Both the position numbers and the translations under genes were made by a program. The notes beneath the pieces were generated by a model. It ran no database searches. It saw only the letters and a program-made list of their open reading frames with translations, and had not been told where the DNA came from. Positions 34,146 to 40,893 of a DNA stretch of 64,000 bases are shown piece after piece. Positions within the stretch are counted from its first letter, which is position 1; each line of letters opens with the position of its first letter. The stretch is taken from assembly GCA_963829955.1 (NCBI GenBank), contig CAWHKS010000004.1:290676-354675 (forward strand). Reading direction: 5' to 3'. Source of the DNA: DASTFY01 sp963829955 (lineage in GTDB: Bacteria; Actinomycetota; Acidimicrobiia; Acidimicrobiales; Ilumatobacteraceae).

Positions 34146-35303
34146 TCATCCGGCCTCGGACGCCGGGACGATGATGACCTTCATCGCATCGCCCGCCCCC
34201 AGCGCGGTGTGCATGGCCTCCTTGGCCTGCTCGATCGGGAAGCGATGCGTCACGGCGAGATGGAAGGGCACGCGGTCGTGGTGCTCGGCGAGGAGTTGGA
34301 GGGTGGCGTCGTAGACCCGCGCGTCCTCACCGGCCACACCGACGATGGTCAGGTTGCGCCCGAGGATGTCGGCCGGGTTGATCGGGATGGTGCCGAGGTC
34401 GACGAAGGCGCCCACCTCGAGCAGCGTTCCGCCGTCGCGCAGCAGGCTCAGCGCCGGCCCGAAGCTCGAGGGGTGCCCGGTGGCGTCGACCACGACGTCG
34501 GCTCCGCCGCCCAGCAGCGTCCGCACGTCGGTTGCCGCGCGCTCGCCGCTGTCCGCCACGACGACGGTGTCGGTGGCCCCGAGCGCCTCCGCGATGCGGA
34601 GCCGGGTCGGGAAGCGGTCGATGCCGACCACGCGGCCGGCGCCGGTCAGCGCGGCCTTGGCGACGTGGACGAGTCCGACCGGGCCGACGCCGAACACGGC
34701 GACGGTGTCGCCCGCCCGATACCCCCCCGGGCGGCGCATGGCCGCCGCCAGATCCAGGCTGTGTGTGACGGCGAAGAGCTCGGTGAGGACGGCGACGTCC
34801 GTGGGCAGCCCGGCAGGGACCTTGAAGACGGGCGTCCCGGGGCGCAGGTAGAGCAGCTCGGCCCACCCTCCGAACAGGTGGGGCGGCCGCGCGCACGACA
34901 GCGAGTTGCCGTAGTTCTCGAGGTTCTCGCAGAAGTAATAGGGAAAGTCGCCGTCGGTGCACGGCCGGCATCGCCCGCAGGCCCGGTTGGGCGCCGGCAC
35001 CACGCGATCACCCACGGCCAGCGGCGAGCCGTCGAAGGCCTGCGCCCCCCCGGGGCCGATGTCGACGACGACCCCGACGTTCTCGTGGCCCTGGATGATC
35101 GGGAAGGGCGTCGAGCGGGCGTGGTCCGTGCCGACGTACTGCTCCGTCTCGCCGCGATAGGTGTGCTTGTCCGTGCCACAGATGCCCGAGGCCAGCATGC
35201 GCAGGAGCACCGCGCCCGGCTCCAGCCGCTCGGGACGCGGGTACTGCTCGACCCGGAGGTCGAACGGGCCGGCGAGCGTGGCGGCCTTGACCATCTCCGG
35301 CAT
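34146..35303 (-). CDS. zinc-dependent alcohol/polyol dehydrogenase (MDR family)
   Basis: A 385-residue medium-chain dehydrogenase/reductase. Catalytic zinc ligands are in SGICGTDKHTY (Cys) and IIQGHENVGVV (His, Glu); the structural zinc loop is CGRCRPCTDGDFPYYFC; the NAD(P) motif is VAVFGVGPVGLVHVA. The domain order is like threonine dehydrogenase, sorbitol dehydrogenase and glucose dehydrogenase. It is divergent from a small zinc-ribbon gene, with a long inverted repeat in the shared promoter region. The substrate is unknown. Confidence 0.88.
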   Translation of the reverse strand: MPEMVKAATLAGPFDLRVEQYPRPERLEPGAVLLRMLASGICGTDKHTYRGETEQYVGTDHARSTPFPIIQGHENVGVVVDIGPGGAQAFDGSPLAVGDRVVPAPNRACGRCRPCTDGDFPYYFCENLENYGNSLSCARPPHLFGGWAELLYLRPGTPVFKVPAGLPTDVAVLTELFAVTHSLDLAAAMRRPGGYRAGDTVAVFGVGPVGLVHVAKAALTGAGRVVGIDRFPTRLRIAEALGATDTVVVADSGERAATDVRTLLGGGADVVVDATGHPSSFGPALSLLRDGGTLLEVGAFVDLGTIPINPADILGRNLTIVGVAGEDARVYDATLQLLAEHHDRVPFHLAVTHRFPIEQAKEAMHTALGAGDAMKVIIVPASEAG

Positions 35304-35337
35304 GTCCGCATCATGACCGACCCGCTGCCTCCACCAC

Positions 35338-35392
35338 CCGCTTGTGTCACGTCTGGGTGCGGTCGGCGGGCATCGGGATGTGACACAAGCGG
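35338..35392. repeat. 13-bp perfect inverted repeat in a divergent promoter region
   Basis: CCGCTTGTGTCAC at 35338-35350 is exactly repeated in inverted orientation as GTGACACAAGCGG at 35380-35392, with 29 bases between. It lies between the dehydrogenase start (35303, minus) and the small gene start (35481, plus), so it could be an operator with two half-sites or a cruciform element. The inner TGTCAC/GTGACA arms recur at 42053-42087. Confidence 0.7.
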
Positions 35393-35480
35393 CACCTGGT
35401 CAGCGGCCGGAACCACCTATCGATCGTTAGAATGTGGCCGGATCGAATGTTGAATCCGAAACGACGATGGCGGAGACGCG

Positions 35481-35732
35481 ATGACACAGCAGTTGAGCAA
35501 CGCCCAGCAGGACCAGGCCCTGACGGCGCTCGAGTTCGCCGAGCGGGAGACACCGGTGTGCTCCCTCTGCGGCGAGGTGACGGCGCCGGTGGCCCACGCT
35601 GACGGTTCCGTGTGGCTGGAATGCCCGTCGGCTTCGAAGCCCACGCTGCGCCGCTTCCTCGGCTTGGACTTCATCGGTGGCCATACCCGCCGGCCGGTCG
35701 TGGAGGCCGCCGCTACCCGCCAGGCGGCCTGA
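35481..35732 (+). CDS. small zinc-ribbon-like hypothetical protein
   Basis: An 83-residue protein. TPVCSLCGEVTAPV places a CxxC pair at residues 27 and 30, and WLECPSASKP adds a third cysteine at 48, suggesting a small metal-binding knuckle; a fourth ligand is not obvious. The start ATG has GGAGACGCG upstream. Its 3' end overlaps the convergent 6PGDH-fold gene by 20 bases. Family and function are not recognised. Confidence 0.6.
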   Translation: MTQQLSNAQQDQALTALEFAERETPVCSLCGEVTAPVAHADGSVWLECPSASKPTLRRFLGLDFIGGHTRRPVVEAAATRQAA

Positions 35733-36663
35733 CCGGCCCCGGATCGGCGAGCAGTGCCTCGACGACGGCGTCGAGGTCGGCCTGCCCGTCCCTGAAGCGG
35801 CCGAGGCGCTCGAACAATTCGCCCGCGGCGCGGTGGAAGCCGTCCGGCAGGCCGGCCTGCTCGAACGTCGTGGCGATCTCGGCCATCTCTCCCGTCCAAC
35901 GCCAGGCCTTCGGCGCCGACCCGGCCGCCGTGCCGTCGGCCCGTTTCCGTAGTCCCGGCTGCGAAAGGTCCCACTCCGCCATCAGCGGCGACTCCACCCG
36001 CGTGGCGCGGGCGAGAGCGGCCACGGACAGCAGGAGGGCGGCGGAGCCCTTCGTGTACGCGGCGTAACACATCTTGAGCGCCGACGCGGTGCCCAGCTCC
36101 TCACCGATGACCGACGCTTCGAGGTTCGAGCCGGCGAACACCTCCGCCACCTCGGCCGCCCGGGTCCCTGAGAGGTAGAGCCGCGTCGATCCGGGCTGGT
36201 GCGCCGGTGGGCCGACGATCCCGCCGTCCACCACATCCGCCCCGCCGGCGGCGGCCACCTCGGCGACGGCCACCATTGTCGACGGCGCGATCGCATTGGC
36301 GTCCACGAAGATCCCCGCGAACCCCGTCTCGGAGACCTCGCCGGCGACCACCGCGGCCGCGTCCGGCGGGCAGACGCTGAGCACGATGTCGCTGCCGGCG
36401 CAGACCGCCGCGAGCGTGCTCACGTCGTCCATGCCCGCCCGCTCGGCCCGCTCGGCTGTCGCCGAGGACCGCCCTGCCGACGCCCAGAGGACCCGGTGAC
36501 CAGCGCTGCCAGCGGCGGCGGCGACCGTGACGCCCATGGCCCCCGGGTACAGCACGCCGATGGTCGGCTGCGGGTGAGTGCTCGAGGGCTGGGTGATCGT
36601 GGTTGGGCATGGTACCGGCGCGACGCGACAGCGCCGGCCGGCCCGAAGGCCGACCGGCGCCAC
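35713..36663 (-). CDS. NAD(P)-binding 6-phosphogluconate dehydrogenase-like protein; start uncertain
   Basis: The recognisable protein starts at TIGVLYPGAMGVTVAAAAGS, a GxxxxGxMG-type Rossmann motif, followed by DIVLSVCPPDAAAVVAGEV, VDANAIAPSTM and DGGIVGPPAHQPGSTRLYLS, the hallmarks of beta-hydroxyacid dehydrogenase-like proteins with a DUF1932 C-terminal helical domain (SALKMCYAAYTKGSAALLLS). The only upstream start in this frame, a GTG at 36663, lies outside the terminator hairpin of the previous gene and would place that hairpin in coding sequence. An ATG at 36610 in another frame, with one base removed from a CCC near 36573, would give a natural start. Substrate unknown. Confidence 0.72.
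   Translation of the reverse strand: MAPVGLRAGRRCRVAPVPCPTTITQPSSTHPQPTIGVLYPGAMGVTVAAAAGSAGHRVLWASAGRSSATAERAERAGMDDVSTLAAVCAGSDIVLSVCPPDAAAVVAGEVSETGFAGIFVDANAIAPSTMVAVAEVAAAGGADVVDGGIVGPPAHQPGSTRLYLSGTRAAEVAEVFAGSNLEASVIGEELGTASALKMCYAAYTKGSAALLLSVAALARATRVESPLMAEWDLSQPGLRKRADGTAAGSAPKAWRWTGEMAEIATTFEQAGLPDGFHRAAGELFERLGRFRDGQADLDAVVEALLADPGPVRPPGG
36631..36660 (-). terminator. strong hairpin with UUCG loop
   Basis: On the minus strand GCGCCGGTCGGCC, loop TTCG, GGCCGGCCGGCGC form a 13-bp stem with one mismatch and the stable C(UUCG)G tetraloop. It is 25 bases beyond the stop of the 221-residue membrane protein gene. No U-tract follows. Likely a transcription terminator. Confidence 0.7.
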
Positions 36664-36684
36664 CGCCGTTGGGGGCGGATGGAA

Positions 36685-37350
36685 TCAGGTCGTGGCGACC
36701 TTGTGCCGGTGCACGAAGCCCAGGATGACCAGCGCCAGCATGGCGAAGCCGGCCACGAAGGCGACGATGGCAGCGATGCCTGCGATCCGCCCGATCGTGG
36801 CCCAGGCGTACGTCGACAGCAGCAGGCCGCGCAGCGTCTCGCCCTTGAAGAGCGTGTTGCGCTGGTTGGTGAACTCGTCAGCCGTCGCCTGCAGCTCGGT
36901 CACGGTTGCTTCGTCGGCACCGCTGTCGACGGCGGCCTGGACCTCGGCCCTGGCGGCCCGCTCGGGTCCCCCGAGGTCGGCGTAGGTGGCGCCGTCGGCG
37001 ATCCCTTCGAGGTGATGCCCGATGTAGCTGGCGTACGCCTGCGCCTCCGAGCCGGTGGTGACCTGCTCGCCGGCGTAGCCCAGCAGGTCCGTGCGGCCTT
37101 CCTCCTCCAGTGCGGCCTGCTCGGGGAAGAAGATGTTCTGCGCCGTGAGCTCGTTGCTCACGTGGTCGTCGGCGAAACGGCTGCCCCAGGTGAGCAGCCC
37201 GCCCGCTACGAACAGCACGACGGTGACGACCGCGCCCAAGGCGACGAGCACCGTATCCACGGTGCGCCGCTTGACGGCTACGACCTTCTCCTCGTGCACC
37301 GAGGTGGTGCCGACCTCACCCTCCGGAGACGTGGTCTCGATGATTGACAC
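36685..37350 (-). CDS. membrane protein with two helices, downstream of the multicopper oxidase
   Basis: A 221-residue protein with a membrane helix at about residues 33-55 (VLVALGAVVTVVLFVAGGLL), an extracytoplasmic domain of about 120 helical residues (including FFPEQAALEEEGRTDLLGY and EVQAAVDSGADEATVTELQA), and a second helix near the C terminus (IAGIAAIVAFVAGFAMLALV). The GTG start is preceded by AGAAAGGA. It lies 34 bases after the cupredoxin-multicopper oxidase gene and may be in its transcript. The family is not recognised; a role as membrane partner of the oxidase is possible. Confidence 0.75.
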   Translation of the reverse strand: MSIIETTSPEGEVGTTSVHEEKVVAVKRRTVDTVLVALGAVVTVVLFVAGGLLTWGSRFADDHVSNELTAQNIFFPEQAALEEEGRTDLLGYAGEQVTTGSEAQAYASYIGHHLEGIADGATYADLGGPERAARAEVQAAVDSGADEATVTELQATADEFTNQRNTLFKGETLRGLLLSTYAWATIGRIAGIAAIVAFVAGFAMLALVILGFVHRHKVATT

Positions 37351-37384
37351 GGTGGTTCCTTTCTCTCCCCGACCAGGGCCGGGA

Positions 37385-38740
37385 TCACTCTTCGACGATC
37401 AATGCGGTGACCATGCCGAACATCCCCTGCGGGCCTTCGGCGTGGTTGAGGATGTGGCAGTGCCAGGCCCACACCCCGGGGTCGACGGCCGTGTACAGCA
37501 CGGTCAGGCGCTCACCGGGGGCGACCACGAACGTGTCGCTGGGGACCGGTACCTCGAGCGGCTTGCCGTCCTTGGCGATCAGCCATCCGAGCGGTTGGTG
37601 CAAGTGCATCGGGTGCACCTGCAACCCTTCGTTGAGGTAGTTGACGATCATGGACTCGCCGACCTTGAGCGTGTACGGCTCCGTGGCCGGGAAGCTCTTG
37701 CCGTTCAGCGACAGGCCGATCGTGCCGGCGTCGTTCAGGACCATGTTCAGGGTCTGGACGACGTTGGCGTCGGCCAGGGCCGCCGGCACCGGCATGGTGC
37801 CGATGAGGAAGGCGCCGGCCATGCCGTTCGGCACCTGGATCTGGGCGTCGTGGTGCGAGTGGTACATGCCGACGGCGGGTTCCTGCGCCGTGAAGTCGTA
37901 GGTGAAGGTCTCGCCGGGCTTGATCGGGTCCTGCGTGTACGGCGGCACACCGTCCATGGCGTTCGGCACCCGCACCCCGTGGAAGTGGAGAGCGGTCGAC
38001 TCGGGCAGGTCGTTCGTGAGGATGACGCGGACCTTGTCGCCGACGTCGACCTTGATCGTGGGGGCGGGGACCACGCCGTTGTAGGTCCAGGCCTCGACGA
38101 TCTTGCCGGGCTCGACCTCCCAGTCCACGATCTCGGCGGTCAGCTCGAACTGCTTCGTGCCGTCGGCCAGGACGGTCGGGGCCAGATCCTCCCCACCATG
38201 ACCGGCGGTCTCGGCCGGGAACTGGTTGGCGACGGCCTCCATCACCGCGTCCATCTCTTCTGCGCTCATGGTCGTGGCCGGCTCGGACGTCGCCCCGCCG
38301 TCGACTGATCCCGCCGCGCCCACGTGGAGCATCCCCGTCATGCCGCCCGCCGCGTGTCCGGCGATCGTGCAGATCATCTCGTAGCTGCCCTCGGTGAGGA
38401 CCCCCAGGTCGAGGCGGGCCGTCTCGCCGGGCGGGATGTCGGCGCTCTGCTTGTCGAGCGACGGGAAGGAGATGTTGTGGACCTGCGAGCCTGTGTTGGT
38501 CATCTCGATCACGACCGGGCCGGCACCGATCTCGGGCATCGCCGGCTCGATCTTGAGATCGGCCAGGGTGAGCGTCACCACCGAGGCCTCGCTGGCGGCA
38601 GCCGCGCCTCCCCCGGCCGGAGTGGTCCCGTTCGAGTCGTCGTCACGCACGACGAACAGCGCCGCGAAGGCCAGGAGCAGCGCGCCTACGGCGACCACGA
38701 CGGCGATCAGCGAGACCGTGGTCCGGTTGGAGTCGTCCAT
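37385..38740 (-). CDS. cupredoxin-multicopper oxidase fusion, membrane-anchored
   Basis: A 451-residue copper protein with an N-terminal membrane anchor (residues 9-31). Residues about 50-142 form a cupredoxin with a complete type 1 site: His 88, Cys 124, His 129, Met 134. It is followed by a two-domain multicopper oxidase: LHFHG (252, 254), MYHSHH (294, 296), VHPMHLH (376-381) and WHCHILNH (427-433), so the second domain holds a type 1 site and the first does not. This is the layout of small two-domain laccases or nitrite-reductase relatives, with an added electron-donor domain. The ATG at 38740 is preceded by AAGG. A DosR-like box lies 59 bases upstream. Confidence 0.87.
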   Translation of the reverse strand: MDDSNRTTVSLIAVVVAVGALLLAFAALFVVRDDDSNGTTPAGGGAAAASEASVVTLTLADLKIEPAMPEIGAGPVVIEMTNTGSQVHNISFPSLDKQSADIPPGETARLDLGVLTEGSYEMICTIAGHAAGGMTGMLHVGAAGSVDGGATSEPATTMSAEEMDAVMEAVANQFPAETAGHGGEDLAPTVLADGTKQFELTAEIVDWEVEPGKIVEAWTYNGVVPAPTIKVDVGDKVRVILTNDLPESTALHFHGVRVPNAMDGVPPYTQDPIKPGETFTYDFTAQEPAVGMYHSHHDAQIQVPNGMAGAFLIGTMPVPAALADANVVQTLNMVLNDAGTIGLSLNGKSFPATEPYTLKVGESMIVNYLNEGLQVHPMHLHQPLGWLIAKDGKPLEVPVPSDTFVVAPGERLTVLYTAVDPGVWAWHCHILNHAEGPQGMFGMVTALIVEE

Positions 38741-38796
38741 GGCCTTGAGCCTGCCGACACGCGGCCTGCCGGGGCAGGGCACTCGGGCGCCGGGCG

Positions 38797-39273
38797 CTAG
38801 GACCTTGGTCCCGAGTGCGCCGAGCCAGCCGCGGGCCGGGTCGTGAGCTGCACGAGCCGCCGGCCCGTGATCTCCCGTAGCCGCACGCCGATCCAGCCCG
38901 GTGCCGCGGCCAGCCCCCACGGCCGCAACGGCAGCTGCTCGAGCGCGTCGACTGTCATCGCCTGTTCGAGCCCCTCGGCTCTTCCCCGCCCGACCACGCT
39001 CCAGCCGGAGTGGTACGCGAGATCGGCCTGGTCGACCTCGAACGCGACCTCGGCCTCGCGGACAAGCACGTCGAACGCCGATCCGGCCGCCGTCCTGAAC
39101 ACCACGACGTCCTCGACCAATGTGAAGTTCACGGGCAGGACGGTCGGCTCGCCATCCACGATGAACGCGACGCGCCCGATGCCCTGCGTGGCGAGGAGGC
39201 GCAGGCACTCACCGGCGTCGAGATCCTCCAGCACGGTGATGTCGTCCAGGCGCTGCATGTGGCTGTTGTGCAC
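38797..39273 (-). CDS. pyridoxamine 5'-phosphate oxidase-fold protein (1 of 4)
   Basis: A 158-residue split-barrel flavin-binding-type protein. LRLLATQGIGRVAFIVDGEP, VLPVNFTLVEDVVVFRTAAG and VAFEVDQADLAYHSGWSVVG are the strands that hold FMN, F420 or heme in this superfamily. Mycobacterial DosR regulons contain proteins of this fold. The GTG at 39273 and an ATG at 39258 are both possible starts; no ribosome binding site is clear. It is divergent from the next copy with a shared DosR-like box in a 71-base gap. Enzymatic activity is unknown. Confidence 0.82.
   Translation of the reverse strand: MHNSHMQRLDDITVLEDLDAGECLRLLATQGIGRVAFIVDGEPTVLPVNFTLVEDVVVFRTAAGSAFDVLVREAEVAFEVDQADLAYHSGWSVVGRGRAEGLEQAMTVDALEQLPLRPWGLAAAPGWIGVRLREITGRRLVQLTTRPAAGSAHSGPRS
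38799..38812. promoter_or_regulatory. DosR-like box
   Basis: AGGACCTTGGTCCC is a near-perfect 14-bp palindrome of the form RGGACC-WW-GGTCCC, matching the known DosR consensus GGGACT-WW-AGTCCC in spacing and outer bases. It overlaps the stop codon of the preceding gene and lies 59 bases upstream of the multicopper oxidase start. It is itself embedded in a larger hairpin: GCACTCGGG at 38779-38787 and CCCGAGTGC at 38810-38818. Confidence 0.7.
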
Positions 39274-39294
39274 CTAAGCACCCACCGGTGGGAA

Positions 39295-39308
39295 GGGACC
39301 TTGGGCCC
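39295..39308. promoter_or_regulatory. DosR-like box in a divergent promoter
   Basis: GGGACCTTGGGCCC fits the same 14-bp pattern as the boxes at 38799 and 40390. It sits between two divergent pyridoxamine-oxidase-fold genes, 22 bases from the minus-strand start and 37 bases from the plus-strand start, and is therefore placed to control both. Confidence 0.7.
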
Positions 39309-39344
39309 TGGCCCGGAGTGCCCCCTGGCGTCGATCCTGGCCCT

Positions 39345-39794
39345 GTGAGCACTCGCCTTCCCGCCGGGGTCAAGGAGCTGGACGAGTCGCGTTGCTGGGC
39401 CCTGTTACGGGCCGCTGACGTCGGCCGCCTGGCCGTCGCCATCAACAACCACCCGGACATCTTCCCGATCAACTTCGTCGTCGATCACGGGACGGTCGTG
39501 TTCCGGACGGCCGAGGGCACCAAGCTCGCGGCCGCGGTGCTCGGCCAGGCCGTCGCCTTCGAGGTGGACGGCTACGACCCGAGCTCCGGTGAGGCGTGGA
39601 GCGTGGTCCTCAAGGGGAGGGCCGTCGAGATCGAACGGATGCAGGAGCTGTTCGACGCCGTCGACCTCCCGCTGTTCCCGTGGCACGCCTCGCCCAAGCC
39701 CCGCTTCGTCCGCATCGAGGCCGACGAGCTCACGGGCCGTCGCTTCCACGTGATCCAGGGCCGCGCACCGGGCGCGGCGAAAGGCTCGGCTTAG
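39345..39794 (+). CDS. pyridoxamine 5'-phosphate oxidase-fold protein (2 of 4)
   Basis: A 149-residue protein of the same fold as its divergent neighbour: ESRCWALLRAADVGRLAVAI, FPINFVVDHGTVVFRTAEGT, AVAFEVDGYDPSSGEAWSVV, and ELTGRRFHV near the C terminus. The GTG at 39345 was chosen because the upstream part of the frame overlaps the DosR-like box. The C-terminal RFHV/RRL position is shared by all four copies, so cofactor use is probably similar. Flavin or F420 binding is inferred from family knowledge. Confidence 0.83.
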   Translation: MSTRLPAGVKELDESRCWALLRAADVGRLAVAINNHPDIFPINFVVDHGTVVFRTAEGTKLAAAVLGQAVAFEVDGYDPSSGEAWSVVLKGRAVEIERMQELFDAVDLPLFPWHASPKPRFVRIEADELTGRRFHVIQGRAPGAAKGSA

Positions 39795-39867
39795 GACCGC
39801 TCGCGCCGACGGCCGCTGGCGTTGCCGTCGGCCATCGCCGTCAGACTCGGCCGTCAGACGCACAGAC

Positions 39868-40350
39868 TCAGCCGACGATGCCCTCGTACCAGCCGCCGCC
39901 GACCTCCAGGCCCTGGACGGGGAGGCGGCGGCCGGTGACCAGCTCCGGCGTGATCGCGAACCATCGATCGCGCTGCCCCGGCGCCCACGTCACCACGGGC
40001 ATGGCCCGCAGCCGGTCCACACCCGGTGTGCCCAGCTCGGTCAGCTCCGTCGCCTCGCCCTGCACGGCCACGCTCCAGCCGGTGCGGTGGGCGGGATCGA
40101 CACCGTCGATCTCGAACGCCACCGGCTGATGGGCGACGGCGGTGAGGAGCGAGCCTGCCGCGGTGCGGAAGACGACGACACCGAGCTCGTCCGCCGAGTA
40201 GTTGACGGGCAGTACGACGGGGCGGCCGCCGACGATGAAGCCCAACCGCCCCACGCAGCCACGCACCAGCAGGGCCAGGCACTCGACCTCCGACAGCACC
40301 TCCAACCCCTCCAAGCCTCCGGTGCGATCCATGGACTGATCGTGTTCCAT
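39868..40350 (-). CDS. pyridoxamine 5'-phosphate oxidase-fold protein (3 of 4)
   Basis: A 160-residue protein with the same split-barrel pattern: ECLALLVRGCVGRLGFIVGG, VVLPVNYSADELGVVVFRTA and PVAFEIDGVDPAHRTGWSVA, then LVTGRRLPVQG. The ATG at 40350 is preceded only by a weak GAGAG. The upstream continuation of this frame to 41466 is antisense to other genes and is not believed. It is divergent from copy 4 across a 78-base gap that contains a DosR-like box. Confidence 0.83.
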   Translation of the reverse strand: MEHDQSMDRTGGLEGLEVLSEVECLALLVRGCVGRLGFIVGGRPVVLPVNYSADELGVVVFRTAAGSLLTAVAHQPVAFEIDGVDPAHRTGWSVAVQGEATELTELGTPGVDRLRAMPVVTWAPGQRDRWFAITPELVTGRRLPVQGLEVGGGWYEGIVG

Positions 40351-40389
40351 CGCTCTCGCACAGCGCCCGGGCCTGATGTCCCGCCGATG

Positions 40390-40403
40390 GGGACCTTGGC
40401 CCC
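40390..40403. promoter_or_regulatory. DosR-like box in a divergent promoter
   Basis: GGGACCTTGGCCCC has the same spacing and outer bases as the two other boxes in this block. It is 40 bases upstream of the minus-strand gene (start 40350) and 26 bases upstream of the plus-strand gene (start 40429), so both paralogues of the second divergent pair probably share it. Confidence 0.7.
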
Positions 40404-40428
40404 TGTCGACCCAACGGCCCCTGGCGGG

Positions 40429-40860
40429 ATGATCTTCTCCGTGTGGCTCGACGGCGCAGGCTTGGAGGTCCTCGATCGGGAGGAGTGCCTGCGACTGCTG
40501 GCCAGGGCCGACACCGGTCGCATCGCGCTCACGGTCCGTGCGCTGCCGGCCATCCTGCCCGTGCGCTTCGTGCTCGACGGTGAGCGGATCGTGATCCGCA
40601 CGGGAGCCGAGTCGACGCTGGCCGGCGCCACCCGCTCGGCGGTGGTGGCGTTCGAGGCCGAGGGGCGCGATGACGGGCCGGCTCAGGAGTGGAGCGTGGT
40701 GGCCACGGGTCTGGCCTGCCACGTCACCGACGAGCGCGAGCAGGCCCGGCTCGACGCGCTGGCTCTTCCTCGGTGGGCGAGCGAGGAACGCAGCTGCCTG
40801 GTGTCGATCACCACCGATCGCCTGGGCGGTCGTCGCGTGCTGGTCGGCGAGCGGACCTGA
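40429..40860 (+). CDS. pyridoxamine 5'-phosphate oxidase-fold protein (4 of 4)
   Basis: A 143-residue copy of the family: REECLRLLARADTGRIALTV, AILPVRFVLDGERIVIRTGA, AVVAFEAEGRDDGPAQEWSV, then LGGRRVLVG. The start ATG at 40429 gives MIFSVWLDGAG; a GTG at 40441 is an alternative. It is followed 33 bases later by the DosS-like sensor kinase on the same strand, so this box-controlled gene may lead the kinase transcript. Confidence 0.82.
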   Translation: MIFSVWLDGAGLEVLDREECLRLLARADTGRIALTVRALPAILPVRFVLDGERIVIRTGAESTLAGATRSAVVAFEAEGRDDGPAQEWSVVATGLACHVTDEREQARLDALALPRWASEERSCLVSITTDRLGGRRVLVGERT

Positions 40861-40893
40861 GCGACCCGCGGCGCCCGGGATACCGTGGCGCCG

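Noticed and set aside
34077..35453. A 458-codon plus-strand frame opposite the zinc alcohol dehydrogenase
   Set aside because: The minus strand encodes a full MDR dehydrogenase with zinc ligands; the antisense product is Arg/Asp-rich and featureless.
37367..37380. Possible fifth DosR-like box (CCGACCAGGGCCGG) upstream of the two-helix membrane protein
   Set aside because: Only the inner GACC and GG bases match; the outer bases that define the other four boxes are absent.
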